A stretch of DNA of 64,000 bases from Pelagicoccus sp. SDUM812005 (GCF_031127875.1 NZ_JARXIA010000005.1:1-64000), one strand, 5' to 3'; shown: positions 8,482-17,750, counted from the stretch's first letter. Made by a program: numbers and translations. Notes: generated by a model from the letters alone, not told the origin.

Positions 8482-9873
8482 ATGGCCCCCGATCTCCTTA
8501 TCGAAACGATCCTCCCGCACCTCGGCGCCATCCTCGGCCTCGGCCTGGGCGTCATTCTCATCGCCCGCCTCATGCGGGAAAAGCGCCGCCCCAGCAATAC
8601 CTTCGCGTGGCTGCTGGTCATCATCCTCGCCCCCTACATCGGCGTCCCCCTCTTCCTCCTCATCGGCGGCAGGAAGATCAAGAAGCTCACCAGCGACAAG
8701 CGTTCGCTGCGACTCCATCCCCACGAGTACGACCAGGACTTCATCGAAGACTCCCCGTTCGGCCTGCTTGGCCATGGAAACAAGACCCGCTTCCTCCCCG
8801 ACGCCACCGACGCCTACGACGTATTGATCGAATCGATACAAAACGCCAAGACGTCGATCGATATCACCACCTTCATCCTCAGCCACGACGCGGTAGGCCG
8901 ACGCGTCGTCAAGGAGCTCTCCCGCAAGGCCAAGGAGGGCGTCGCCGTTCGCCTCCTGCTCGACGCCATCGGCTCCTTCGGCAAAAAAACCTTCTACATG
9001 CTCGAACTGGAGAAAGCCGGCGGAAAGATAGAGCGCTTCATGCCGGTGTTCCCCATCGCCTTCCCGGGCGCCACCAACCTTCGGAACCACCGCAAGATCG
9101 CCCTCTTCGACAAGCAATCCGCCATCATCGGGGGACGAAACATCGGCCGCGAATACATGGGGCCCAATCCCTCCAAAAGTCGCTGGACCGACTTCGGGGT
9201 GGAAATCTCCGGTCCCGCCGTATCCGCTCTCAATACCATTTTCGAAGAAGACTGGGCCTTCGCGTCACGTAAACGTGGATACAAAGCCGTTCCCCAATCC
9301 GTGGTTAAACCGGTTCCGGGAGGCGAATCCACCATCGAGATCATGGCCAGCGGTCCCGACACCCCCGACGACCCGCTCTACGAAAAGGTGCTCGCCAGCA
9401 TCCAAGACGCGGAAAGCTCCATCACCATCGTCACGCCTTACTTCATACCAGACGAAGTCCTGCAACGTACCCTCAGCGTGAAGGCGCGCACCGGCAAGGA
9501 GGTCACCATCATCGTGCCCAAACGTTCCAACCACCGCATCACCGACCTCGCCCGCCGCACCTTCCTCCGGGAGCTGCAGGCATCCGGCGTCAAAGTCCTC
9601 GCCTACGAACGGGAGATGATGCACGGGAAGGCCCTCCTCATCGACGAAAAGCTGGCCATGACCGGATCCGCCAACATGGACCTGCGCAGCCTCTTCGTTA
9701 ACTTCGAGGTCGCCGCCTTCTTCTACTCCCAGCCCGACATCAAGGAAGTCGAAAGCTGGATCAAGGACGTCTCCTCCCGCTGCACGGAACTGCAAGCGGA
9801 GCAGCTGGAACGCCAACGCTACCTCAAAGGCCTCGCCGAAGACCTCAGCCACCTCATCGCGCCCTTGCTCTGA
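8482..9873 (+). CDS. cls: Cardiolipin synthase (phospholipase D superfamily)
   Basis: 463 residues. Two N-terminal membrane spans form the PLDc_N anchor, followed by two catalytic HKD motifs, HRKIALFD with the following GGRN, and HGKALLID with the following GSAN. Bacterial Cls proteins condense two phosphatidylglycerols, or PG with PE, into cardiolipin at the inner membrane. Both HKD motifs are intact and the length is normal. The ATG lies nine nt after the alkyltransferase stop. Confidence 0.9.
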   Translation: MAPDLLIETILPHLGAILGLGLGVILIARLMREKRRPSNTFAWLLVIILAPYIGVPLFLLIGGRKIKKLTSDKRSLRLHPHEYDQDFIEDSPFGLLGHGNKTRFLPDATDAYDVLIESIQNAKTSIDITTFILSHDAVGRRVVKELSRKAKEGVAVRLLLDAIGSFGKKTFYMLELEKAGGKIERFMPVFPIAFPGATNLRNHRKIALFDKQSAIIGGRNIGREYMGPNPSKSRWTDFGVEISGPAVSALNTIFEEDWAFASRKRGYKAVPQSVVKPVPGGESTIEIMASGPDTPDDPLYEKVLASIQDAESSITIVTPYFIPDEVLQRTLSVKARTGKEVTIIVPKRSNHRITDLARRTFLRELQASGVKVLAYEREMMHGKALLIDEKLAMTGSANMDLRSLFVNFEVAAFFYSQPDIKEVESWIKDVSSRCTELQAEQLERQRYLKGLAEDLSHLIAPLL

Positions 9874-9961
9874 CACGCATTCCATGATTGCGGCAGCGAA
9901 AAAAACGTTCGCTATCGCATCGCAAGCACACACCTTCCCTCATTCCAAAAGGTCAGAAACG

Positions 9962-10756
9962 ATGGATAAACTAACAGAGATCATGAACTGGAAGGCCCAG
10001 GAGATCGCGGATCGCATCCGCGAAGTCGCCGACCACGAACTCCAAGCCTTCGCTCCCGAAGCCCCCATTCGCGGTTCCTTCCTGCAAGCCCTCCAAGCCC
10101 CTGCCGGACTGGCCGTCATCTCGGAAATAAAGCGCCGTTCCCCCTCCGCCGGACAAATCAAGGACCTCGGCCCCTCCATCGAACAGGCCGACAAGTACCT
10201 CGCCGCCGGCGGCGACTGCCTTTCCATCCTCACCGACACCAAGTACTTCGGCGGCGAACTGAAGGACCTCTCCTCCGTCACCGAAAAGTTCCGCTCCCAG
10301 CAGAACGGCATCCCCTGCTTGCGCAAGGACTTCATGATCCACCCCATCCAGGTCCTCGAAGCCGCCCAAGCCGGAGCCTCCGCCATCCTCATCATCGTTC
10401 GCGCCCTCAGCGACGAACAAATGACTGCTCTGCGCCGCGCCGCCGATCTCGCCGGACTCGACTCCCTCTACGAAATCCACAGCGAAGCGGAACTGGAAAG
10501 AGCCGTCGCCCAAGACGCCAAGATCATCGGAGTCAACAACCGCGACCTCGCAAAGTTTACCACCGACCTCGCCTTTTCCGAACGCCTCATCCCCCGATTC
10601 CCCTCAAACGTCGTAGCCGTCTCGGAATCCGGAATCTGGACCGGGCAAGACGCCGCTCGCGTCCGCGCTTGCGGAGCCAAGGCCATCCTCGTGGGCGAGG
10701 CCCTCATGAAGGCGCCCGATACCGCCCAACTCATGGCGGACTTCCACAACGCCTAG
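9962..10756 (+). CDS. trpC: Indole-3-glycerol phosphate synthase
   Basis: 264 residues of TIM-barrel type. It catalyses ring closure of CdRP to indole-3-glycerol phosphate in tryptophan synthesis. Family signatures are visible: ISEIKRRSPSAG, LTDTKYFGG, CLRKDF, GVNNRDL and VSESGI. I chose ATG 9962 (MDKLTEIMNWK) over an upstream in-frame ATG at 9884 because the N-terminus then matches the family. It is monofunctional, not fused to TrpF. No other trp gene is in the window; the next gene is rsmA. Confidence 0.94.
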   Translation: MDKLTEIMNWKAQEIADRIREVADHELQAFAPEAPIRGSFLQALQAPAGLAVISEIKRRSPSAGQIKDLGPSIEQADKYLAAGGDCLSILTDTKYFGGELKDLSSVTEKFRSQQNGIPCLRKDFMIHPIQVLEAAQAGASAILIIVRALSDEQMTALRRAADLAGLDSLYEIHSEAELERAVAQDAKIIGVNNRDLAKFTTDLAFSERLIPRFPSNVVAVSESGIWTGQDAARVRACGAKAILVGEALMKAPDTAQLMADFHNA

Positions 10757-10814
10757 GCACCGGCCCACAACTGACCGCACCGCCTCCACCGCCAACACCG
10801 TCAACCGCCCTCAC

Positions 10815-11639
10815 TTGCCACTCTCGCCCTCACAGACCCGCGACCTGCTCGAGCAACTCGGACATCGCCCCAAAAAACAATTGGGCCAAAACTTCCTCAT
10901 CGACGGAAACATCGTCCGCAAGTCCCTCGAGCTCGCCGGCGTGGCCGCCGGCGACCATGTCGTTGAGATCGGCCCCGGTCTCGGCACCCTGACCCGCGCC
11001 CTCCTCGAAGCAGGCGCCATCGTGCACGCCGTGGAAAAAGATCCCGTGCTCGGCGCCCACGTCGAATCCATCGCCCACGCCGAGCCAAACCTCCACCTCA
11101 TCAAGGGCGACGCCCTCGACCACCCCCTCGGCGACCTCCCAGAGCAGCTCGAAGACTTCAAGATAGTCGCCAACCTTCCCTACGCCATCTCCACCCCGTG
11201 GATGGCGGCCGTGCTGGAAAGCCGCCTCCCCAGCGTCATGACCCTCATGCTGCAAAAGGAAGCCGCCCAACGCTACGCCGCCAAGGCCGGCACCAAACAA
11301 TTCGGAGCCATCAGCATCTTCCTGCACGCCGCCTTCGACGTCCTCCCCGGGCACGACGTCTCAGGCTCCTGCTTCTATCCCAAACCCGACGTGGGCTCCA
11401 CCCTGCTCCACCTCAAGCGAAAAGCCGCCCCCTTTCGCTTCAGTCCGGAAAGTATCCAGCTCATCCGTGAAATCTTCCAGCAGCGTCGCAAGCAAATCTC
11501 CTCCCTCCTGCGTAAGGCAAAAACGGATACCGCATCCCGCTGGCTCGCAAACCTCGAAAGCGCCGGCATTCCCGCTTCTGCTCGCCCCGAGCAAATCGAC
11601 ACCGCCCACTGGATCCAGCTAGAAAGGACGGAAGCGTAA
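10815..11639 (+). CDS. rsmA: 16S rRNA (adenine1518-N6/adenine1519-N6)-dimethyltransferase
   Basis: 274 residues. It dimethylates two adjacent adenines in the 3'-terminal hairpin of 16S rRNA during small-subunit maturation. It has the KsgA N-terminal motif KKQLGQNFLID, the SAM-binding loop VEIGPGLGTLT, and the catalytic NLPYAIS motif, then the helical C-terminal domain. The reading frame opens at TTG 10815, which lies at the right distance from the QNFLID motif; no ATG is available upstream of it. It follows trpC by 58 nt on the same strand. Confidence 0.93.
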   Translation: MPLSPSQTRDLLEQLGHRPKKQLGQNFLIDGNIVRKSLELAGVAAGDHVVEIGPGLGTLTRALLEAGAIVHAVEKDPVLGAHVESIAHAEPNLHLIKGDALDHPLGDLPEQLEDFKIVANLPYAISTPWMAAVLESRLPSVMTLMLQKEAAQRYAAKAGTKQFGAISIFLHAAFDVLPGHDVSGSCFYPKPDVGSTLLHLKRKAAPFRFSPESIQLIREIFQQRRKQISSLLRKAKTDTASRWLANLESAGIPASARPEQIDTAHWIQLERTEA

Positions 11640-11983
11640 GCGCCTCCCCAAAAATTGATGACGCGAGCGCATCGCTACGAATCGCTGTTCCAAAAAACGA
11701 ATACAGCAGCCACCTGAATCCCGCTCGGATTCAAAGGTCCAAGTACACGAAAATCATTCAGGCGGATTCCGCAAAGATCTCCTCCACGACGATCGATCAA
11801 CGCTGCGAAATCCGCTCTGAAGCAATTGACTACGAAACCCAGTCAGTCGCCTTTACCAAGCAACCGCTCGCCCCTAGCAACATGCGACGCTGGCGACGCT
11901 CGCGTATCCACTGCGGAATGACAAGGAGACGACGCACCATGTTTTGACTGCGGCTGTCCATCGAAAGAATGCTGCGTTCCTGG
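11640..11983. other. Intergenic stretch after rsmA
   Basis: I see no convincing gene here. Short open frames exist on both strands (for example a minus-strand frame reaching 12066) but show no recognisable family and overlap a better candidate. One TGGATAC heptamer lies at 11904-11910. There is no clear terminator for rsmA. Confidence 0.4.
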
Positions 11984-12250
11984 CTACTCATTGCTAGCAA
12001 TCTCCACGCTGAGGGCTTCCAAGAAGCGGACCAGATCCGCGCGCTTCGCGGAGGCCGTTTCCACATCGAGCTCGACCGGGCTCTGCCGGTTGAGCACTTC
12101 CCGAGAGGCCATCGCCCAAGCGTTGGGGCGATCCGTCAAGAGCTTCGCAGCCTCGTCCACACTCTCTTCCAGAGAGAATCCAAATTCATCCTGCAGCCCA
12201 AGGTCCCACTTCGGGGTCCACGTTTCTTCGAGTCGATTGATTGAGTTCAT
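11984..12250 (-). CDS. Small hypothetical protein
   Basis: An 88-residue acidic protein, probably soluble, with no signal or membrane span. It starts MNSINRLEETW, and the C-terminal half is a likely amphipathic helix. It belongs to no family I recognise. ATG 12250 has a GGTGG stretch upstream; ATG 12256 is an alternative. It stands alone between rsmA and a candidate RNA/terminator region. Its Glu/Leu composition looks protein-like, but coding status is uncertain. Confidence 0.4.
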   Translation of the reverse strand: MNSINRLEETWTPKWDLGLQDEFGFSLEESVDEAAKLLTDRPNAWAMASREVLNRQSPVELDVETASAKRADLVRFLEALSVEIASNE

Positions 12251-12333
12251 GCACACAATCTACCACCGAACATCAGACATCTCCTGTCCCATGCCTCGAA
12301 TCATTACAATTTCATGCAGAAAAAAACAGCGCT

Positions 12334-12433
12334 TGAAAAAGGCTCAGGCCCCAGATAGCGTCCTAAATATAGAATTTCCCACCCACACACCACCCAGCCA
12401 GGTCGTCCCCCTCGACGGCCTGGCATTTTTTTT
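12334..12433 (+). ncRNA. Candidate small RNA upstream of the DUF192 gene
   Basis: A TTGAAA box (12334-12339) with only a poor -10 match 17 nt later is followed by an unstructured C-rich stretch (TTTCCCACCCACACACCACCC) and a strong terminator ending near 12433. No plus-strand reading frame ends at this terminator. A short transcript of about 60-70 nt from near 12369 would account for it. The alternative is an attenuator in a long leader of the DUF192 gene. This is inference from sequence only. Confidence 0.3.
12397..12433 (+). terminator. Strong rho-independent terminator without an obvious upstream gene
   Basis: An 11-bp stem, GCCAGGTCGTC (12397-12407) with GACGGCCTGGC (12414-12424), contains one G-T pair, has a six-base loop, and is followed by eight T (12426-12433). 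It is a textbook terminator on the plus strand. The nearest plus-strand gene upstream, rsmA, ends about 760 bp earlier. Confidence 0.8.
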
Positions 12434-12468
12434 GGTCTAACACCGAAGACTGTGGAAATTGCTTTAAT

Positions 12469-12501
12469 GCCGAATTCGGCGCTTGAACGGTAGGCCTACC
12501 G
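12469..12501. promoter_or_regulatory. Two adjacent perfect palindromes upstream of the DUF192 gene
   Basis: GCCGAATTCGGC (12469-12480) and CGGTAGGCCTACCG (12488-12501) are both perfect palindromes, seven bases apart, about 55-85 nt upstream of the DUF192 start. A TTGAAC box lies between them (12483-12488). They may be operators for a dimeric regulator or small RNA hairpins. No regulator gene is adjacent. Confidence 0.4.
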
Positions 12502-12553
12502 CCGCGATTCGCGCTTGCTCCTCCCTACGGAAGGCAAAGACTTCGCAGCTGCC

Positions 12554-13030
12554 ATGAAAGTCGCTCCCTTTAAGTCAATCGCCCTTGCCGCCCTCAGCCT
12601 CCTTCCCCTGCTAGCGAGCTGCACAAAGGAAAATGCCTCCCGCGAAACGGGACCTGCCCAGATCGCTCTCGGCGACAAAACCTTGACCATCGAGTTCGCC
12701 ATCACGCCCAGCGAACAGCGCAAAGGGCTCATGGGCCGCGACGGAATCGCCGACGACCATGGCATGCTCTTCGTCTACCAAGAGCCTCAGCAGATGTCCT
12801 ATTGGATGAAGAACGTCGATTTCCCCATCGACATCGGATTCTTCACTGCCGACGGCGTCCTGCGCGAGGTGTACCCCATGTATCCGCAGGACACCCTCGC
12901 TCGAAAGTCCATCGGCAAGGAGATGCTCTACGCCTTGGAAACCCGTTATCGCTGGTTCAGCGAAAACAATATTCGCCCCGGCGCCCAGCTCGACTTGGAC
13001 GCGGTCCGCAAGGCTCTCGGCAAGCCCTAA
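12554..13030 (+). CDS. DUF192 lipoprotein
   Basis: 158 residues. A basic start and hydrophobic stretch lead to a lipobox-like LLAS-Cys (Cys about 22), so it is probably a lipoprotein. The rest is a DUF192 beta-barrel domain: an RKGLMGR segment, then MLFVY and the MKNVDFPIDIGFF stretch that is the family hallmark. The biochemical role of DUF192 is not established; structures suggest a small binding barrel. ATG 12554 is chosen because it gives a clean signal sequence; an upstream frame at 12515 adds only a polar tail. It is convergent with gspF, two nt from its stop. Confidence 0.87.
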   Translation: MKVAPFKSIALAALSLLPLLASCTKENASRETGPAQIALGDKTLTIEFAITPSEQRKGLMGRDGIADDHGMLFVYQEPQQMSYWMKNVDFPIDIGFFTADGVLREVYPMYPQDTLARKSIGKEMLYALETRYRWFSENNIRPGAQLDLDAVRKALGKP

Positions 13031-13032
13031 GC

Positions 13033-14298
13033 CTAGCCGTTAAAGCTCTGCATGATCGAAATGAAGGGCAAGAAGAGAGCCAATACGATCAATACCACCG
13101 CAACCGCCAAGATCACGATCATGAGCGGTTGCACCATGGCCGTCAGGCTGGAGATGGAATTGTCCACTTCCTCGTCGTAGATATCGGCGATCTGTCCCAG
13201 CATCTCCGGCAAATCCCCCGTCTCCTCACCTACTTCCACCATGGAGGTAACCATCGTGGGAAAAATCTTGGTCCCTTCCAAAGTCGAAGCGATGCCCTCC
13301 CCGTCCTTCACGCGGTTCCGCACGGTCTCCACCGCGTTCATCACATGCTTGTTGCCGCAGGCGTCCCGCGTGATTCGCAGGGCATCAAGTATCGGCACGC
13401 TGCTCTCGATCAAGGTTCCCAAAGTTCTGGAAAAGCGGATCACGTAAATCTTGGTGCAAAGGTCGCCTACCCCGACGAACTTGAGCTTCAGCCAATCGTA
13501 GAAGCTTCGTCCGATGCTCGTAGCCCCGAAAACCCGCTTGAAAATCCACAGCCCTAGCAGCCCGCCGAAGATCGCGTACCAATAGGCCACGATAAATTTG
13601 CTCACCGCCAAGACATACACCGTGAGCACCGGCATCTTGTCCTCGCCAATTTCCTCGATGAAGATCTGCTCGAACTTCGGCACCACGAAGATCAAAAGGA
13701 ACATCACGATCACGAAGGAGATAACCATCACCACCATCGGATAGGTCATGGCCGAAGCCAAACGGGCCTTCATGCGTTCCGACTTCTCTAGGTAAGTCGC
13801 CAACCTCGCCAAAGAAACCTCCAGCATGCCGCTGGCCTCGCCTGCCCTCGCCATATTGACGTAGAGGAAATCGAACTCCTTCGGGTATCCAGCCAAGGCA
13901 TCCGAGAAGGTGCTGCCGGACTGGATACTCTCGATCAAGGAATTCTGTATCCAACGAAAGACGACATTCTTCTCCTGATCCTTCAATACCTCCAGCGAGC
14001 GAACCAAGGTCAAGCCCGCCTGCAGCAAGGTAGCGAGCTTGCGGGTAAACTCCGCCAAGGCCTTCTTCTTCACCGCCGAGCCGAGGTACATAGGCTTCTT
14101 GCTCGCCTTTTCGGACTTCAAGCCCGTCGCCGTGGCGGAGGTCTCGTTCGCCCCCGCGGGCTTGACCACCGTAACTCGCGCCGGAGTCAGCCCATAGCTG
14201 CGGATCTGTTTCACGGCTTGCTGGCGCGATGCGCCTTCGACGATGCCCTTGCGCTCCTTGCCCTCCGAATCTATCGCGATGAATCTAAATTTCGACAT
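13033..14298 (-). CDS. gspF: Type II secretion / type IV pilus inner-membrane platform protein
   Basis: 421 residues. A small N-terminal domain (SKFRFIAIDSEGKERKG, PilC/GspF type) is followed by two T2SSF repeats (about 83-205 and 285-410), each ending in membrane spans near 190-215, 245-265 and 390-415. GspF is the polytopic platform that couples the GspE ATPase to pseudopilus assembly. The gene is 29 nt downstream of the ATPase gene on the same strand, the usual pairing. No pseudopilin or secretin genes are adjacent, so the system is split on the chromosome. A pilus role cannot be excluded. Confidence 0.9.
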   Translation of the reverse strand: MSKFRFIAIDSEGKERKGIVEGASRQQAVKQIRSYGLTPARVTVVKPAGANETSATATGLKSEKASKKPMYLGSAVKKKALAEFTRKLATLLQAGLTLVRSLEVLKDQEKNVVFRWIQNSLIESIQSGSTFSDALAGYPKEFDFLYVNMARAGEASGMLEVSLARLATYLEKSERMKARLASAMTYPMVVMVISFVIVMFLLIFVVPKFEQIFIEEIGEDKMPVLTVYVLAVSKFIVAYWYAIFGGLLGLWIFKRVFGATSIGRSFYDWLKLKFVGVGDLCTKIYVIRFSRTLGTLIESSVPILDALRITRDACGNKHVMNAVETVRNRVKDGEGIASTLEGTKIFPTMVTSMVEVGEETGDLPEMLGQIADIYDEEVDNSISSLTAMVQPLMIVILAVAVVLIVLALFLPFISIMQSFNG

Positions 14299-14327
14299 AC
14301 TACGTGCGACCCTCTCAGCGGGAGCGA

Positions 14328-16016
14328 TCAGGAATAACGTATCACCTCTTCCACGGAAGTGACACCGGTAAAAATGTTGCGGAGCCCGTCTTCCCTCAAG
14401 GTCCTCATGCCTTCGTTCAAGGCCTGCTCGCGGATCGCCGCCGCGGGTCGGCCTTCGCTGATGAGCTCGCGCACCGACTCCGAGACCGACAGCATCTCAA
14501 AGATCCCCTGCCGCCCCGTGTAGCCCGTATTGGCGCAGGAGCCGCAACCGCTGCCCTGGAAAAATTCCTTCTGCTGCAAGATCGCAGCGTCCAAATTAAG
14601 CTGCTGCAGCAAGGCTGCGTCGGGCAAATAGGCTCGGCGACAATTCGGGCAAATCTTTCGCAACAGACGCTGGGCCAGCACCGCCTCCAGCGAGGAGGAA
14701 ATCAAAAACGGTTCCACCCCCATATCCATCAGACGCGTCACCGCGCCCGCGGCATCGTTGGTGTGCAAGGTACTCAAAACCAAGTGCCCCGTCAGCGAGG
14801 CTTGGATCGCGATCTGGGCCGTATCCAAATCGCGGATCTCCCCCACCATGATGATATCCGGATCCTGTCTGAGGAAAGACTTCAAGGTACTGGCAAAGGT
14901 GAGGCCGATATGCGGGTTCACGCCGACTTGCATGATCCCGTCGATCTCGTACTCGATCGGGTCCTCCGCCGTCATCAGCTTCGACTCGATACGGTTCAGG
15001 CGCTTCAAGCAGCTGTACAAGGTCGTCGTCTTGCCGGACCCCGTCGGCCCCGTAGAGATAAAAATCCCATTCGGCCGGGCGATCGACTTCTCGACCGCCG
15101 TCAATACATCCTCCGGCATGCCCAAGGAGCTGAGCTCCAGCTGGGTCGCCCCCTGGTCCAGCACGCGAAGCACCACGCTTTCGCCAAACTGTGTCGGAAG
15201 CGTGGATACACGTAAATCCACATGGCGCCCCGTCACCACCAAACGCACCTTGCCATCCTGAGGAATTCGGCGTTCCGCGATGTTCAAGTTCCCCAGAACC
15301 TTGACGCGCGAAATGATCGGCACCGCCAGCTCGCGAGGCGGCGGCGACATTTCGTAGAGCGCCCCATCGATTCGGTAGCGTATCTTGAACTCCTTCTCGA
15401 AAGGCTCGAAATGAATATCCGAGGCCTTGTCCTTGATCGCCTGAGCCAGCACCAGGTTGACGAAACGAATGATCGGCGTTTCGCCCGCCATCCCAAGCAG
15501 GTCGTCGGGACTGATATCGTCGTCGGACGCCACATCGCTCAGGTCCAGCTCCTCGAGGATGCCGGTATAGTCGACGTTCTTTGGCCGATAGTAGACATCC
15601 AACAGCTCGTCGACCACCTTCGGGTCGAGCAAAAGCAAGCGTACGTCGCGATTAACGGCGAAAGCCACGTCGTCGACCACGCTGGTATTGAACGGATCGG
15701 TCGTCACGATCGTGAGCTGCCGCTCCGTGCTCTCGATCGGCACGACCCCATGCATGCGAGCGAGCGACGGGTCGATCATCGCGATCAACTCCGCCGGAAT
15801 ATCGTAAGGAGCATCCTTTAGACGAGGAATCCCTAGGTAGCTGGCAACCGTATCCAAAAACACAGAACGGTTCAGCTTCGCCTCCTCGACCACCAGCGTC
15901 GCCAGCGAAACATTCCCCTCCGCAAGCCTTCCCTGCAGTTGGTCCAGCGTAGAGCGGTCCAACAAGCCGTGAATCTGGCAAAGGTCGTAAACCGCCTGGT
16001 TGTGAGAATCGTACAT
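14328..16016 (-). CDS. gspE: Type II secretion traffic ATPase
   Basis: 562 residues. An N-terminal MshEN/T2SSE_N domain (about 1-150) precedes the hexameric ATPase core: Walker A GPTGSGKTTT (323-332), the EDPIEYE Asp box, Walker B DIIMVGEIRD (387-396), and the His box LSTLHTND. A zinc-binding loop has Cys456/Cys459 and Cys491/Cys494, as in GspE/PilB. It powers pseudopilus or pilus extension from the cytoplasmic face. It is transcribed before gspF. The VGEIRDLDTAQIAIQASLTGH run fits GspE best, but PilB is a close relative. Confidence 0.92.
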   Translation of the reverse strand: MYDSHNQAVYDLCQIHGLLDRSTLDQLQGRLAEGNVSLATLVVEEAKLNRSVFLDTVASYLGIPRLKDAPYDIPAELIAMIDPSLARMHGVVPIESTERQLTIVTTDPFNTSVVDDVAFAVNRDVRLLLLDPKVVDELLDVYYRPKNVDYTGILEELDLSDVASDDDISPDDLLGMAGETPIIRFVNLVLAQAIKDKASDIHFEPFEKEFKIRYRIDGALYEMSPPPRELAVPIISRVKVLGNLNIAERRIPQDGKVRLVVTGRHVDLRVSTLPTQFGESVVLRVLDQGATQLELSSLGMPEDVLTAVEKSIARPNGIFISTGPTGSGKTTTLYSCLKRLNRIESKLMTAEDPIEYEIDGIMQVGVNPHIGLTFASTLKSFLRQDPDIIMVGEIRDLDTAQIAIQASLTGHLVLSTLHTNDAAGAVTRLMDMGVEPFLISSSLEAVLAQRLLRKICPNCRRAYLPDAALLQQLNLDAAILQQKEFFQGSGCGSCANTGYTGRQGIFEMLSVSESVRELISEGRPAAAIREQALNEGMRTLREDGLRNIFTGVTSVEEVIRYS

Positions 16017-16088
16017 AGGGAGCGTAGAGCAGGAAAACTACCTTCTACGAGGCTCCCTTGTCCAGCGACATTCTCTCGCCGAAAAATC

Positions 16089-16976
16089 TCAGCGCGGCTC
16101 CGCCAGATCCTGCACCGCCCGCTTGATCTCTTCCGGTCGCGTCCAAGGAAGGAAGTGGTTCGCCCCCTCCAATATCCGCAATTCAACTACGCCGGGAGGA
16201 AGCTCCCGCTTCACGTAGTCCGCGTTTTCCTTGGGAACCAGATCGTCCCGGTCCCCCTGCAATACGACGCAAGGGACCTGCAAGCCCGCCAGCTTCGGCT
16301 GAAGCAGCTCCAGCTCCCCCTTGAGCGGAAAGATCTCGTCGTTGCTGTTGCGCCACTCCCGCGACAAGCCCCACCGTACCAAAGGAAACTTCCCCACCCA
16401 GTTGTACCACTGCCGCTTCTCCAAGTTCGGATCCATCGACGGAGCCACCAGAACCATTCCGGAAACCGAATCCGGAAAGTCCGCCGCCAAACGGGCCACC
16501 ACCGGACCGCCCAGGGAATGCCCGACCCAGATGGCCGGCAAGGCGACTCCCGAGGCCTTCACCGCATCGCGAATCCGGCGGGCCTGCACCTCGATCGACA
16601 CCTCCGCGCCCTTGGGTCGCGTCCTCCCGAAACCGGGCCGGTCCACCGACACCAAGGTAAACCGGGCGTTCAGCTCCGCGTCTGAAAGCAGGTGCACGAA
16701 AGCGTCCCAACTCCCCGGAGATCCGTGCATGAAAACCACCGTCGGCCCCGCGCCGGTACGAGCTAGGAAAACGCTCCCCTCCGCATCCTGATGTTCGAAA
16801 TACACCGGGGCCGGCTGGCCTCGACTCGAAAAATGCGCCTGAATCTCCTCTTCCGCCATTTGTAAGGACATGCAACCGGAAAACCCCACCGCCATCGCGA
16901 CAAAGCCAAGCAACAAGAAACCGCCGCCCCACAGCGCCCCTTTCCCAGACAAAAGACGCCTGCCCCTCCGCTTCAT
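16089..16976 (-). CDS. Alpha/beta hydrolase
   Basis: 295 residues. It is membrane- or lipid-anchored by an N-terminal hydrophobic segment (about 15-33), with a possible lipobox ending at Cys35. The fold shows the oxyanion loop HGSPG (84-88), the nucleophile elbow GHSLG (Ser154) and a late GANHF segment supplying the catalytic His. The substrate is unknown; the family includes esterases, lipases and haloalkane-type hydrolases. It is upstream of gspE on the same strand with a 70-nt gap, so it could be co-transcribed, although no functional link is evident. Confidence 0.85.
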   Translation of the reverse strand: MKRRGRRLLSGKGALWGGGFLLLGFVAMAVGFSGCMSLQMAEEEIQAHFSSRGQPAPVYFEHQDAEGSVFLARTGAGPTVVFMHGSPGSWDAFVHLLSDAELNARFTLVSVDRPGFGRTRPKGAEVSIEVQARRIRDAVKASGVALPAIWVGHSLGGPVVARLAADFPDSVSGMVLVAPSMDPNLEKRQWYNWVGKFPLVRWGLSREWRNSNDEIFPLKGELELLQPKLAGLQVPCVVLQGDRDDLVPKENADYVKRELPPGVVELRILEGANHFLPWTRPEEIKRAVQDLAEPR

Positions 16977-17105
16977 CGAAAGGCAGTCTCAAGCGAAAAG
17001 CCGGCCAAGTCGCCTGCGAGGGAGCAGCCCCTCCTTTCGGTAACGCCCAACGGTCGTCCCTCCCAAGGTAGCCGGCTCCACTCGATTCCCAGCACGGGCC
17101 GTCCC

Positions 17106-17750
17106 CTAGTGCTTGTGTCCCTTGTGCGAATGGTCGTGACCGTGCTGGTCCGCAGCCTTCTTCGTTTCGCACATTTCGCAGCTTCCATCGTCGCAGCAGG
17201 AGTCAGCCGCGCTCGCGGTTACCGTCCCCTTCTGCATTCCGCAGGTCAGCATCATCGATCCGTAGTACGGGTTGCGCAGGGAGGAGCTAGCCTGCAGCCA
17301 AGTGCCGCCCTTGTTCTTGAAAGCCATGGGGCAATACATGATGTGAGCCGTTCCCTCCGCGATTCCGTTCTCCTCCACCTTGGCAAGCAAGGCGTCGGAC
17401 CAGGACTTGAACGCCTTGCGAGCCGCCGCGATGTCGGACGACTCCGCAATCGCCTTCGCCGCGTCCAGCTCGGTCGAGCAACAGCTGTCCGCCTCCGTCG
17501 CGCACGCCATGCTCTCGGCATGGGAAAGAAACGCCTGCGCTCCCTTCTTCGCGGCCGCCAGGTCATCGCCCGCCAACCCTTCCTGGGTCGCAAAATAGTC
17601 GGACAACTGCCCCTGGGCGCAACCTGCGCAGCCCGCGTGCTCGCTGCCGCCGTGGCCGGTCATTTCATCCGTGCTGCAAGTGCCGCAATGGGCGGCGAGG
17701 GTCGATACGGCCGCGAGACTCGCGACCAGACTGAGTATTAGCTTTTTCAT
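17106..17750 (-). CDS. Secreted cysteine/histidine-rich DUF3347 protein
   Basis: 214 residues. A signal peptide (about 1-19) leads to a mature N-terminus rich in Cys and His (CGTC, CAGC), then a helical DUF3347 domain with the signature MYCPMAF and the closing NPYYGSMMLTCG. The tail ends in a Cys cluster and a His-rich stretch (HGHDHSHKGHKH). DUF3347 domains are found in copper-efflux systems and are thought to bind Cu(I) in the periplasm. The same domain is fused to the end of the CusB protein encoded nearby. It lies 158 nt after cusA on the same strand, at the end of that operon, and is probably a periplasmic copper chaperone or buffer. Confidence 0.75.
   Translation of the reverse strand: MKKLILSLVASLAAVSTLAAHCGTCSTDEMTGHGGSEHAGCAGCAQGQLSDYFATQEGLAGDDLAAAKKGAQAFLSHAESMACATEADSCCSTELDAAKAIAESSDIAAARKAFKSWSDALLAKVEENGIAEGTAHIMYCPMAFKNKGGTWLQASSSLRNPYYGSMMLTCGMQKGTVTASAADSCCDDGSCEMCETKKAADQHGHDHSHKGHKH

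Noticed and set aside
11830-12066. Minus-strand frame of 78 codons after rsmA
   Set aside because: Trp/Arg/Ser-rich, no ribosome binding site, and overlaps the more protein-like 88-residue frame.
12334-12433. tRNA, tmRNA or SRP RNA
   Set aside because: No T-loop GGTTCGA, CCA end or conserved SRP tetraloop could be found; only a terminator hairpin is clear.
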